A stretch of 64,000 nt of DNA from Camellia lanceoleosa. Lineage: Eukaryota; Streptophyta; Magnoliopsida; Ericales; Theaceae. A program made the translations under genes and the position numbers. This document shows positions 1 through 11,155 of this stretch, one piece after another; position 1 is the stretch's first letter; each line of letters opens with the position of its first letter. Below the pieces are notes generated by a model. That model worked only from the letters and a program-made list of their open reading frames with translations, was not told the DNA's origin and searched no databases. The DNA is taken from contig CM045762.1 of the NCBI GenBank assembly GCA_025200525.1, positions 110,396,734 through 110,460,733 of the forward strand, given 5' to 3'.

Positions 1-676
1 GTTAGTAATTGAATTAGACAAACCGAATGTGGAGTGTGACCCGAAGGCAAGAGGCCCTGATGGCGAATAATAGCTCAACCAACCTTACTTGAAAAGATCA
101 AATTACATCAAATGGAGGATGACACGCCGAGGAAGATATGTGACGAAGTTAGAGTCCAAACCAAAACCGGGGTTCATTAATCTGATTCAGCTCAAGTTTG
201 ATCGTGATATGTGTCCCTAATGTGTTGGAACTTAAACGAAATTGATGGAAGAAACGATACCTCGAGATTCTCAATGCATCCAGAAGTACCAAAATGTACC
301 GAGAGTTAAAGCAAAACTTTTGGTGGCGGGTATGAAAAGGAGATCGCGAATTTGTCTCTAAATGCTTACAATGCCAACAAGTAAAAGCGGAGCATCAAAG
401 ACCTTGGTTTGTTGCGACCTCTTCCTATTCGGAGGAAATGGGAACATTTGACAATGGACTTTGTTGTGGGGTTACCGCTTGACTCCGAGGCATGAATTCA
501 ATATGGGTTATTGTCGATCGGTTAATCTAAGTTCCGCCATTTCTTACCAAGAAAGACTCAATATAACGCAGATAAGCTCGCAGACTTTATATGAATGAAA
601 TTGTAAGGCTTCATGGTGTCCCTGCTTCCATTGTGTCGATAGAGATCCCAAGTTTGTTTCGAGATTCTCGCAAAGT
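1..676 (+). pseudogene. Decayed integrase N-terminal and core region of element A
   Basis: Translated in changing frames, this stretch gives pieces typical of chromovirus integrase: a zinc-binding segment with [11 protein letters not shown] near 360-405 and the first catalytic-core block with a [12 protein letters not shown] motif near 455-480. Stops and frameshifts interrupt it throughout and no long frame survives. It continues directly into the open C-terminal segment that follows. The RNase H to integrase junction is probably near the left edge, but this is too decayed to place. Confidence 0.7.
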
Positions 677-1495
677 TTGCAGGAGGCTATGGAACGGAAC
701 TTAAATTCAAAGACTTTTTCACCTCAAACTGACGGTCAATCCGAGAGAACGATACAAACCCTAGAAGATATGCTCCGAATGTGTGTGCTGGATTTTCAAG
801 GAAGTTGGGAAACTCATCTACCGCTGATTGAATTTGCATATAATAATAGTTACCATTCGAGTATTCAAATGGCACCTTATGAAGCTCTGTATGGAAGATC
901 GTGTCGCTCACCTGTATGCTGGGCGGAGGTAGGGGATAGGCCTTTGTTAAGGCCAAAGATTGTTCAATTGACTACTGAAAAGGTGAAAATTATTCGAGAA
1001 AGGCTAAAAACTGCTCAAAGCAGGCAGAAGAGTTACGAAGATAATCGGCGAAGGAATTTGGAATTTGATGAGAACAGTCATGTTTTTGTGAAAGTTACCC
1101 CAATGAAAGGACACCCAAGATTTGGAAAGAGAGGTAAGCTAACACCCCGATATGTCGGTCCCTTTCAGATCTTACAGAAAGTTGGGCCAGTAGCCTATCG
1201 AGTCGCCCTTCCGCCACACATGAGTCGGGTTCATAATGTATTTCATGTTTCTATGCTCCGAGAGTATCTTCTAGATCCATCCCATATCATTGATTATCAT
1301 CAGATTGAGCTAACTGACAAGTTGTCCTACGAAGAGAAACCGATTCGAATTCTGGACCGTCAGGTAAAGCAGTTACGGAACCGAGAAATTCCAATGGTGA
1401 AAGTAGAGTGGCAAGAGCACTACGGAACTGAGGCGACTTGGGAAAAAGAAGATGAATTAAAAATCAATATCCCTATCTGTTGGGCTATAAGGTAA
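677..1495 (+). pseudogene. Integrase C-terminus with chromodomain, element A (272 codons open)
   Basis: Residues about 15-30 carry FSPQTDGQSERT, the block with the third catalytic acidic residue of the DDE core. Residues about 55-80 carry the FAYNNSYHSSI and APYEALYGRSCRSP motifs. From about 145 the GKLTPRYVGPF block marks the integrase C-terminal domain, and residues 215-262 form a chromodomain (SYEEKPIRILDR ... VEWQEHYGTEATWE). Chromodomains of this class are thought to guide integration to heterochromatin. The first methionine is only where the frame opens; the true protein is a larger gag-pol product. As the upstream part is broken, this is a remnant and not a working gene. Confidence 0.9.
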
Positions 1496-1522
1496 AACAA
1501 GTTTTGAGGACCAAACTTAATT

Positions 1523-1532
1523 AAGGGGAGAG
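1523..1532 (+). other. Polypurine tract of element A
   Basis: A purine run (aaggggagag) directly before the TGTAATACCC start of the LTR, the standard site for priming plus-strand DNA synthesis. Confidence 0.8.
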
Positions 1533-1850
1533 TGTAATACCCACCCTCGATTCGATTCATTATCTTTTCAAGCTTTTGTTCGTATCTCAATATCTATTAT
1601 GAAATTTTATGTATAAGTGCGTAAATTGCATGGAAAGAAGACATGTTGACCTTATCTTGAATTCAAACATTATCTGTTACACTTGAATTGCTTTCATCCA
1701 AATTGGACACCTTAGAGATTTAATTTGCAAAAATTGATTTGATATTCTAATCTACATGATTTTTAAGCTATAATGGGATTTTCTCAGGAAATTTTTATTT
1801 CGCACCATAAAGCGATTCAATTTCGCCTTATATGCTTTTCTATGGTTAGA

Positions 1851-1862
1851 TATATATATAAG
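1851..1862 (+). promoter_or_regulatory. Probable TATA box of LTR A
   Basis: An AT run (tatatatata) about 320 bp into the LTR, followed about 50 bp later by a GA-rich stretch, the arrangement also seen in the other LTRs of this window. The transcription start is not proven. Confidence 0.45.
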
Positions 1863-2904
1863 CCTATGTCTAAGACTTGTGGGATTTGAGCAAAAACGGG
1901 ACTCTTTGGGAGAGAAAAGAGAGAGAGTCAAGAAGGAATTGGGGAAAACGTGAGACACCAAGGAAAGCTAATCAAATTGGTAGAATTGAAAGAGTTAAGT
2001 TAAGGTAACTCAAATTTCTTGTATAACTCTTCAAGAATTTCAACCCATGTTTGTGTTGGGTTCATGGATAATATATGTTTGATTCATTAGGGTTTCTCAC
2101 CATTTGAGCATGTTGACACTAATTTGAGTGTTGTATGAATCTATACTTCAAATCCTTGATTTTGTATCATCTAATCTTGCATATATGTTGATTTCAGGTG
2201 ATATGTTTAAAAACTTGAAGTTAGATTGAAATTTGTGAAAGTGTTGGCTTGTTGAAGCCTTTAACTTGGTTCAACTTGATGTGATTAAGCTTAATTCATG
2301 TTATGGTGTTGTTAAGTGGAATGCTTGCATGAATTTTACCCTTGATTGCATGAAAAATCGGGTTTGGATGATGAATTTTGGCTTGAAATCGGCGCCTCAA
2401 TTGGGTAGTCGCCCGCCGAGCGAGGTCGCACCGAGCGTGAAAATGCACCTCCCAAAGAGTTTTGAAATTTACCTCTCGCCGAAAGGAAATCAGACGCCGA
2501 GCGTAAAATCGACCATCCAAAGATTTTTGGTAGCACTATCAGCCCGCCGAGCGCACAAACCTACGCACGAGCGAAGGACTGTTTCAGTAAGAAAAATCTG
2601 TTTTGTTTAGTTTTTCATGCTTGACTTTTTGGTGTTATTAGAATGTTTTTCTGATGAGTTTATGATAGTGATATATTCATATCCATAAAACTGTAGTGAC
2701 ATATGGAATGACTGATAAGGATTTAAAAGGGAAGGATACTAATTTATCAAGATATTTGCGCAGGCACACCCGTAAAGAACTAGTACGCCGCCCCAACGCT
2801 GTGAGTAATAGTGCATTACATATATATTTATGTATCTGTTCTGTAAGACATAATTGTAAATTATGTATTAATCTGGAAATCAAAAGTGGAAACCATATCC
2901 GTGA

Positions 2905-3118
2905 GGATATCTCAGCCGAAAGGCTATCTGTTGTGCCGCTAAGGCTACCGTGCCGATAGGCTATCTGCTGCGCCGAAGGTTATCTGTTATGCCGCGAAGG
3001 CTACCTGCCGAAAGGTTATCATTGTGCCACAAGGCTACCCAGGCCGAAGGCTATCTCATGTCAGCCGAAGGCTATCTCAGTGCCGCAAGGCTACCCGTCG
3101 AAGGCTATCTGGCCAACG
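2905..3118 (+). repeat. Degenerate short tandem repeats in LTR A
   Basis: Repeats of the type gccgaaggctatct and tgccgcaaggctacc alternate about eight times with variable spacing. They are GC-rich compared with the rest of the LTR. The solo LTR at 10323-13048 has a comparable but different array built on ggcctcaggcccagatat. Function unknown. Confidence 0.75.
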
Positions 3119-3638
3119 TGCCAATTTGTTATTTCAGATTTGATTTTGGTACATATACTAAGGTGCATTGTGATTTTATTATTGCACACTATTATTCATC
3201 GAGCTTGTCTCATTCTATATGTTGTCTCGATTCAGGAGCGCCTTGGAGAGCAGTTCTAACATTACCTCGTGCATTTTGTCACTTAAGGATAACCAGCACG
3301 TGAGGGAACCCTTACATATTAGACCGCTTCTCTTTGTATATGTAATTTTGGTATCCATGTTAAACGGGTCGTGGTTATTGTATCTATTGTTTTGTGTGCC
3401 TAATATCTGGGCTGGATTTGTAGATGTTTTGTAACCTACTTCTGTGTGCATGTTTACCTTTTGTTAAATCTCGAAATGGTCCTGGTTTTTGGTAGTTGCT
3501 CAATGGATGTGTTTGTTTATTGTCATTTAAAATTTACTGCTTCTGCTCAGGCCCCAAACGCTGTTCATCATAGGTCATTCTGTCTGTTTCTGATTAGGTC
3601 ATGCCCAAACCTTTTAGGGGCAGGTTAGGGGCGTGACA

Positions 3639-3818
3639 TTGGTAATACATGTTGAGCTATGTGTATATTGTGGAGTTGTTCTCTTGTAAAGAGATGGAAT
3701 GACTGATGGGTGGGTCATGGTGATGAGAGTTGAATGGTAATTGTTTTGAAAATTCGATAATCATGATTTTGAAACTTGTACTAAAATTTCAGGGACGAAA
3801 TTCTTTAAGGAGGGGAGG
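3639..3818 (+). other. 3' non-coding tail of element B' with polypurine tract
   Basis: This matches, with many changes, the tail after the B2 chromodomain (about 13900-14213), ending with the conserved gggacgaaattcttt block and a purine run before the LTR. It shows that element A inserted into the B' tail downstream of pol. No coding sequence is seen. Confidence 0.7.
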
Positions 3819-6153
3819 TTATAGCGATCTCGATTTTGCCCTGACCTTCATTGTGTCCCGAACTTGGGTTCCGTGGATAAATACTGTATACATGCCTTGT
3901 TTTTCCCCTTTGACTCTTTGTATTTGAGTTTTGGAACCTGTTAGGCGTGTTTGCAATAGGTTGGTTGTTAGTTAGGTTAGATAGTTGTTGCCCAGATTTT
4001 GGCGTCTCGCTCTAGCGAGGTTTCTTGAATAGCCATCCGTGGTTTTAACTCGCTCTTATGGTATTCTGAACTCAAGTCTTGTGGTTAATGCTATTGTTTA
4101 TGTCCTTTCTCTCTTTCACTCTTTGAATTTGAGTTTTGGAATGTCTTGGGTGTGTTTAGAACAAGTTTGTTGCTAATTGGTCTAGAACCTTGTTGCTTAG
4201 AATTTTGTTCTTGCGCTCAAGCGGGCTTCGCAATCATTCAGTGCTTTGTGCGTCTGCGAAAATACTGCAGAAGTGTTTTTCACACTCGAGCAGTGTTTAT
4301 TATGCTCGAGCGGCCCCTCTGGCACTCGAGCGACTGTTTGAAGTCTGTAAAATACTAGGCGAGTGTATTCTACACTCAAGCGGGTCTCATCGTGCTCGAG
4401 CGGGTAGGGCCTTGCTGTTGTGTCTTGGCGCTCGAGCGGCCTTCTGCGCTCGAGCGGGTCGAATTTATGTGTCTGACACTCAAGCGTCAAACTCTCCGAT
4501 CGAGCGGACTGTGCATATATCAGATCGCGAAAGTGACTTTTTAAATCACTTTTTCTGTCATTTCTCTCTCTAAAACTTTCTAAAACCCTAAGTTGAGAGC
4601 CTCTCTCTCTAAAATACCCTCTCTCTCAACATTTTGACCTAGATCTAGTGATCTCATCACCCTCCTTCCTTTGATAAAAAGATTGAGCTCTTCAAGATCT
4701 TCATTTTCATCAGAATAGAAGTTGATTTCGTCATCTTTGGAGTTTATCTCTTGCTTGGCCCACCTTCTCTTCTTGAGGTAGGAATAATCTACTCATTTTT
4801 ATGAGCTTTAACATAAATATTTGTCATTTTGTATAAATGGTTGGTTTGAGTGAAGTTAGGGTTTGGGTGTTGATTTGAGAAAGAAGGGTTTTCAAATTTA
4901 AACTCTTTATGTGTAAGAGGGATCTTAAAAATGGGGTCAATGGTGTATAATTGTTGAAATGGTGAGATTCGGACCTTGGGTCATTGTTTTTGAAATTTGG
5001 GGAAAAATGCCCTAGTTTGGAATTAAATAACTATTTTGTATAAATAGTGAGTTCGTTGTGTAATTAATGAAATTGGCTTGGAAATTATGGAATTGAAGGA
5101 ACATGTGATTAAATTATGTAGTTGGATTAATAAGTCACTCACCTATGGAAAAGTTGATAAATTAACTGTTGATAGATTTATTTATATGTTTAGAAATAAC
5201 TATTTTGGGCTATCGATAGACAATAGCCATGATTGTTGTAGAAACTGCATGATGATTAGGTAAATTGAAACTAAACAATTGGAATATGTCATTGAGTATG
5301 ACGGATTGGATGTAAACATTTTATATGTGATTGAATTGGTCATTGTATATGACAACGTGTTTAAATACATTGTATATGTATCTTTGTTTGGGAGGAGATA
5401 TGGGATGTACTCCATTGTTTGGGAGGAGATAGGGGATGGACTCCATGGATAATTAAGTTGGTCAAGTGTCCAAGGTGAAAGTCCCAAATCTTATTTATAT
5501 TTGGGTGCGGTTCGCTCGAACATAGTTCCGTAAAATGGCAAGATAATGAAAGTGTATGATTCATGTTTATATTTGAAGTGTTGATAATATGAGTTGTAGC
5601 CTTATTTTGAATTGTTTGAATGATATTAAGCTATGTCAATGGGTTGATTTGGATACTTAAAGGGAGTGGATTTATTGGGATGAAAATGTTAGCTAACTGG
5701 TTATGGAAATGATGCAAGTTGGTTTACAAGTGTTAAACATTTATCGAATGCTAATGTTTTAGTTAATTTTCATAAACTGTTTAGCATATCTCTATTGGGC
5801 ATTGGCTCACCCTACTTGGGACACCATTTTCCAAGTACAGTTGATATGCCGCCTCCAAGGTCTTAGCTTAGGAGGTTTGGGAGTTGAAGGCTCCATTTTG
5901 TTGCTTTTTATTTTGTGTTTAATGTAAATCCAAGCCGAGGGCTTTATATGTAAAGGATTTAGAACTCTTCTTTTGTAGTAACCAAGTGATGACTTGGAAA
6001 GCTGTAGCTCGTAGGGCATTTATTTTGTTGCTAACATGTAATACTTTTGTAAAGAAGACTCTAATGAATGAAAATATAATTTTTCTATTATGATTAAGGA
6101 TTTCATGAATGATTGTTTCATGTTTTTTTTTTTTTTTTTTTGAGGGCGTTACA
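3819..6153 (+). repeat. LTR of chromovirus family B (copy B')
   Basis: It follows a polypurine tract, starts near ttatagcgat and ends TGAGGGCGTTACA. The same sequence recurs at 6154-8057 (partial), 8965-9832 (partial) and 14214-16332. In order it holds a cluster of CTCGAGCG palindromes, a CT-rich leader (about 4560-4630), blocks with gggaggagataggggatg, and a poly-T run at 6122-6141 just before the terminus. The exact first base is unsure because the expected TG start is not preserved. Confidence 0.8.
4005..4510 (+). repeat. Cluster of CGCTCGAGCG-type palindromes in LTR B'
   Basis: About a dozen copies of (c)gctcgagcg or one-base variants (gctcaagcg, actcgagcg) at irregular 15-60 bp spacing. 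Each copy is a near-perfect 10-12 bp palindrome with an XhoI-like ctcgag centre and two CpG sites. The cluster lies before the CT-rich leader, in the likely promoter part of the LTR. Confidence 0.8.
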
Positions 6154-8057
6154 TCTTGCGCTTGAGTGAGCTTTTGTAATTTGCTTATTCGCTCGAGCGA
6201 GGTTTCTTGCGCTCGAGCGAGAATTAGGAGTTCTCAGGTTTTCTTCCAAACGCAGCCTTTTTTGGGGACGATGAAGTTCTTCGCTCGAGCGAGGGTTCTT
6301 GTGCGTCTGTGGCAAACCTAAAGCTTTGCATTGTGCACTCAAGCGATACTTCTTGCGCTCGAGCGAGGTCACTTGTTGTGTCTAGTCGCTCGACCAACAA
6401 CTCCTTCGCTCGAGTGAAGGTCGCGTATATCGATTCAGCAATGAGCTTTTAAGATCATTTTATATCTCTTTCACCCAAAAACCCTAGCCTAGCTCCTTCT
6501 CTCTCTAAAATACCCTCTCTCTCTACAAATACTCCTAGATCTAAGTATCTCTCAACCCTAGTTCCTTTGTTAAAGTGTTGGAGCATCTCAAGGGCTTTCC
6601 TTTGATCCGAGTCAAACCGAATTTGGGACATCTTTGAAGTTCTTCTTCTTCCTCTTTGAGCTCTACATTTGAGGCAGGGATGTTGTACTCTTTAATATGA
6701 GTTTTAATCTAGATATTTGTCATTTTGTATAAATGGTGGAATTTGGAAAGATTTGGGTGAAGTTAAGGTTTGGGTTTAAGTATTGAAAGATGAGTTTTCT
6801 ATATTTGGCTCCATATATATATATATATATATGTGAGGTCTTGAACATGATGTTACTTAAATATAATTGGTGAGATTGGGTCTTGAGGTTAATGTTTGGA
6901 AAAATTGGAACTTGCCCTAATATGTATTGAATAAATTATTTTGTATAAATAATAAAATTGATGTGGGAAATATGAATTTAGAGGGTTGTATAGATGAATG
7001 GTGTAGTTGGATTTGATAAATCACTCGCCTATGGGAAATTTGGGGAATTATCTGTTTGATAGATTTGTTATTCTATTTAGAAATATCGGTTTTGGGCTAT
7101 TGGTGGAGGATAGCTATGATTGTTATAGAAATTGCATGAGGACTAGGTAAATTGAAACTAGTCGTATGAATTATGCCATTGAATATGACGGTTTGATTGG
7201 ATTATTAAGTGTGTGGATTTTGGTAGTCATTGTATATGACACGCTTTTAAATACATTGTATATGTATCATTGTTTGGGAGGAGATAGGGGATGGACACCA
7301 TTGATAATTAAGTTGGCTGGAGTGTCTGGGATGAAAGTCCCAAAATCTTATATATATATATATGGGTGCCGGTTCCCTCGGATGTGATTCTATAAAATGG
7401 CAAGAAAATGGAAGTGTTTGAATAATGTTTGTTATTAAAGTGTTAATAAAGGAGTTGTAGTCTCGTTTTGAATTGTTTAGGTAACAATGAATTATGTCAA
7501 TGAATTGATTTAGATAAATGGATAGAAATGGACTGAAATATGGATGTCGATATTGATTGGTCATGGAAAGGGTGTACGTTGGTTTACAAGTATTGGATAT
7601 TTATCTGATGCTGATATCTTAGTTAATTCTCATATATTGTTTTAGCATATCTCTACTGTGTTTTGGCTCACCCTACTATGAAAACCATTTTTAGGTACAG
7701 GTGACATGCCACCTCCAAGGACATAGCTTGGGAGGTTTATGGGCTAAAGGCTCCATTTTGTTATTTTGTTTTGTGCTAAATGTTTATTCAAGCCGAGGGC
7801 TTTATATGTATAGAGCTAGGACTCTTTCTTTTGTTGTAACCAAGTGATATCTTGGAAAGATGTAAGGCCATAGGGCATTTATTTTTGATGTTACCAATTA
7901 GAGTTACATGCTATAGTTTCAAGACGAACATTTGTGAAAGTGTAATGCATGTAATATCTTTTGTAATGCAGACTCTGATTAATGAAAATATAACATTTCT
8001 ATCAAGTTTATAGATCTTATAAATGATTGTTTCATACCATATTTTGAGGGCGTGACA
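6154..8057 (+). repeat. 5'-truncated LTR of family B (copy B'')
   Basis: It begins inside the palindrome cluster right after the terminus of the previous LTR and then runs colinear with it to the end TTGAGGGCGTGACA. The simplest reading is that B' inserted into this LTR, with the missing 5' part left of the window. Its right end falls inside a polygalacturonase exon, so B'' inserted in that gene. An (AT)n run lies near 6816-6831. Confidence 0.8.
6156..6425 (+). repeat. CGCTCGAGCG palindrome cluster in LTR B''
   Basis: About eight copies of gctcgagcg or close variants, with the same position relative to the CT-rich leader as in LTR B'. Confidence 0.8.
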
Positions 8058-8385
8058 TATATTGGAGAAGTTACCATTGATAGCAATGCAATCATCACCT
8101 ATATTATTGTGAAAAAATTAGCCCATTGAAAGTTAACAACAATAACAACTTGAAAACGGTGAAGACGTATTACTTACCAGGTGCGATGTGTGAGTCGTGG
8201 ATGTGAATATGGCTAGAGCCAGAGATGTCAATTCCATCGGTGTTGTGATTGTTTCCAGGTACAGTTATATTGACATGAGAAATACTTACATTTTTGTAAT
8301 TATTTATACCAATATGGTTTCTTCGGGAATCAATATGGTTCAAAGTACTAAGTTGGAGATCATTGCATCTAGTAAAGCGTACCAA
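8058..8385 (-). pseudogene. Polygalacturonase (GH28) fragment, copy 2: two adjacent middle exons
   Basis: On the minus strand, an exon at 8385-8178 encodes a GH28 pectin-degrading core with FTRCNDLQLS, NHIGINNYKNVSIS and the active-site block NTDGIDISGSSHIHI. It ends at a good GTAAGT donor. After an 80-bp intron the next exon (8098-8058) completes a split glycine codon and gives GDDCIAING, holding the catalytic aspartate pair of the family. This exon is cut off by the terminus of LTR B'' at 8057. The surviving codons have no stops. GH28 enzymes hydrolyse pectin in the cell wall; signal peptide and earlier exons were not found here. The gene must have been inactivated by the LTR insertion. Confidence 0.88.
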
Positions 8386-8964
8386 CTGCACTATTTTCAT
8401 TTGTTCAGAAAATTTCTCCACAAAGTTTTGGCTAATGTCTTAACTATAATTATATACTCATACAATTTCATTTAGACTACGTCTTTAGCAAACACGAATT
8501 TCCATTGCCATGTTTCAACTATAGTAATATGCAAATTTATGGAGTTTTTGCTACATATACTTAGAAGTCATTTATAAGGTGACATGTCAAATTTTTCATT
8601 TTCGTATTAAGATGTCATGTAATAATGATTTTAAAGAAGATTAGGAAGTAAATTTGAAAAACAAGAGAGTATATAATTAGTCAGTAAAAGAACAAGAGAG
8701 GTTGGATGTAAGAAAAGAGAAAGAGAAGAGAGTGTGAGAGAGGGTGCAATGATTTAGAAAATATAGAAATTTGGAATTTATAAATAACCAATTTTAAATA
8801 AGCATTTAAAAAATGACATTATTTTATCTTGGGTATTGAGCTGAGCATCATGCTTTAGCTAGCTCTGCATTCATGCTTCTTTTTGTGCTTTTTGTTTTTT
8901 TTTTTTCATTTTTCGTTTGAAATTTTTCAATATCCATAGAAAGTCATCTTACTGTTGGGCAGTT
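8386..8964. other. Non-coding stretch upstream of polygalacturonase copy 2
   Basis: AT-rich sequence with a purine-rich run near 8640-8750 and a poly-T run near 8897. It begins with the intron upstream of the exon at 8385. No earlier exon of the gene can be recognised. It is cut at about 8965 by a truncated family B LTR. Confidence 0.5.
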
Positions 8965-9832
8965 GATCGAGCGGACTGTGTGTATATCAGATCACGAAAA
9001 TGACTTTCTACATCACTTTTTCAGATCTTTTCTCCCTAAAATCTAAAGTTGAGACACTCTCTTCCTAAACACACACTCTCTCTCTTTATAATTTCACCTA
9101 GTTCTAGTGATTTCCCCACCCTATTCCCTTTGATAAAAGGTAAACCATCTAAAGACCTCCATTTTGATCCGAATAGAGCTGGATTTGGGCATCTTTGAAG
9201 TTTCACTCTTGCTTGGTTCGTCTTCTCTCTTTGAGGTAGGGGTTTTCTACACTTTTATATGGTCTTTAGCTTCGTTATTTGTCGTTGTGTAACAATGGTG
9301 GGATTTAGGAGTATTTCGAACGAACATAGGGTTTGGGTGTGAAATAAAAAGAGGGGTTTCAATATGAGTGTAAAATAAATGATTATGGGGTTTGAGTATG
9401 AGGTTCTATGGTGGCAAAATAGTTAATTTTGGCATTTGGGTTGATATTTGGAAAAAGGGGATTTTTGCCCTAAATGGTTCAAATTGTTATTTTGTGTAAA
9501 TAATTGAAATTGATAATGGTAATGCGAAATTGGATGATTGTCGATGTACATGGTGGAGTTGGACGCGTGTTGTCTCTCACCCATGAAAATTTGAATAATA
9601 TATTTGTTGAGAAGATTTTTTATCTGTTTAAAAATATCTGTATTGGGCTATCGGTGGAGGATAGCTATGACTGTTGTAGAAATTGCATAAGGATTAAGTA
9701 AATTGAAACTACTGTAGTGCTGATTGTTGTTGAATATGACTAAGATTTATATACCTTGTATATGTATGATTGTTTGTGAGGAGAAAGGGGATGTACTTCA
9801 TTGTTTGGGAGGAGATAAGGGATAGACTCCAT
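8965..9832 (+). repeat. Truncated left LTR of element B2
   Basis: Homology to LTR B' begins at gatcgagcggactgtg, the last copy of its palindrome cluster, and continues through the CT-rich leader to the gactccatt block. The 5' third and the 3' third of the LTR are missing. There is no primer-binding site. Confidence 0.75.
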
Positions 9833-10317
9833 TCACGTCTTGCGGTGCATCCAGGAGGCACTAAGATGTATCGTGATCTGAGTCGCCAATTTTGACGGAA
9901 AGGAATGAAGAAGGATGTGGCAGTTTTTGTGTCTAGATGCCTTACTTGTCAACAAGTGAAGGCCGAGCATTAGAGGCCAGCGGGATTGTTACAACCCTTA
10001 CCTATAGCTGAGTGGAAATGGGAGCACGTCATGATGGATTTTTTCGTGGGTCTTCTGAGGACTCAACGAGGTAGTGATGCCATTTGGGTGGTAGTGGACC
10101 GGTTGACTAAGTCGGCGCACTTTATTCCTATGCGCGTGAGAGATTTGGTAGATCATCTTGCCGACTTATATATTCGGCACATAGTGACGTTGCACGGGGT
10201 CCCAGTGTCGATCGTCTCAAATAGAGATCTGCGTTTTACTGCTAGGTTGTGGTAGAGTTTGTAGAGTGCCTTGGCCACTAGATTGACTTTTAGCATGACT
10301 TACCATCCTCAGACTGA
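9833..10317 (+). pseudogene. Integrase N-terminal half of element B2
   Basis: It starts with the HPGGTKMYRDL block of the integrase zinc-binding domain and continues with [19 protein letters not shown] (first catalytic aspartate block), VDRLTKSAHF and the second catalytic block. That block reads SNRDLRF where active chromoviruses have SDRD. In-frame stops occur near 9895, 9973 and 10255. It stops in the PQTD motif, where the solo LTR is inserted; the frame resumes at 13049. Confidence 0.85.
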
Positions 10318-10837
10318 CGAGCTGTCACGACTCAAACCCACATATAAAAGTTTGGTCCATGACCAACCTGTACATAGGCCTCAAAATAGAATTTTAAAAT
10401 AATATTTAACCATATACGGGGCCTTAGGCCGAAACAATATCAATAAAAGACAACATCCATTGACCTTATGCATACATGGTGGTTTAATTGGATTTAAGCA
10501 TTAAAATACATTCCCAGACTTATATATATAATCACAGAATTCATATAGATCTCACACACTCTTACATAAGACTTAATAATTTATATGACTTCCATCACAA
10601 ATTAAGGCCTCTACATGGAGACATACCCCGGTGACTTGGCAGACAGGCGAACTTTAGTACAACTCTAGTGTCAATCTCCAACGGTTCACCTACAGAAATG
10701 TTCATAAAAATGGAGTGAGCAAGGCTTAATGAATAATAGCAATGTAAGGAGGTTATTTAATTAAGCATAGACTTAGAGAATGTAAATATGCATATCAAAC
10801 TGTACACAGATCTTATACATAATCATATTTTAAAACG

Positions 10838-11155
10838 GCCTCAGACCCACATGTAACACAGAACGACCTCAGGCCCATATATATCTGAGTGGTCAGTAAG
10901 CCCGGATATGATCTGAGGCGGTAAGCCTAGATATATCTGAGAATGGTCAGAAGCCCGGATATAAAACGAAACGCAGTAAGCCGGATATAAGACGAAACGC
11001 AGTGAGCGGATATATCTGAATTGGTACAAGCCCGGAGATATCTGGTCGACTACAAGCCTAGACATAGTACAGAATGGCCTTAGGCCCAACATATTATGCA
11101 GAGTGGCCTCAGGCCCAGATATCAACAGATTGGCCTCGGGCCCATTATTAACAAA
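10838..11155. repeat. Degenerate tandem repeats in solo LTR D
   Basis: Repeated ggcctcaggccca and agcccggatatatctgag motifs, roughly ten blocks with variable spacing. The position inside the LTR and the look are comparable with the array in LTR A, but the units differ. Confidence 0.7.

Larger units (their letters stand above)
1..3638 (+). mobile_element. Element A: right end of a Ty3/gypsy chromovirus (Tekay-like), 5' part outside window
   Basis: The segment holds, in order, a decayed integrase, an open integrase C-terminus with chromodomain, a polypurine tract and a 2.1-kb LTR starting TGTAATACCC and ending GGCGTGACA. That is the normal 3' order of a chromovirus. It ends inside the pol tail of element B', so A inserted into B'. 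The base pairs after the LTR (ttggt) are the expected target-site duplication, but the matching copy lies left of the window. Lineage assignment to Tekay/Del rests on the chromodomain sequence and LTR style and is an inference. Confidence 0.85.
1533..3638 (+). repeat. 3' LTR of element A (2106 bp)
   Basis: Starts TGTAATACCC after the polypurine tract and ends GGGGCGTGACA, so it has the TG...CA ends of an LTR with short imperfect inverted termini. A TATA-like run lies at 1851-1862, followed by a GA-rich leader, and an array of short degenerate repeats occupies about 2905-3118. No protein-coding content is expected; the short open frames in it are chance. Confidence 0.85.
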
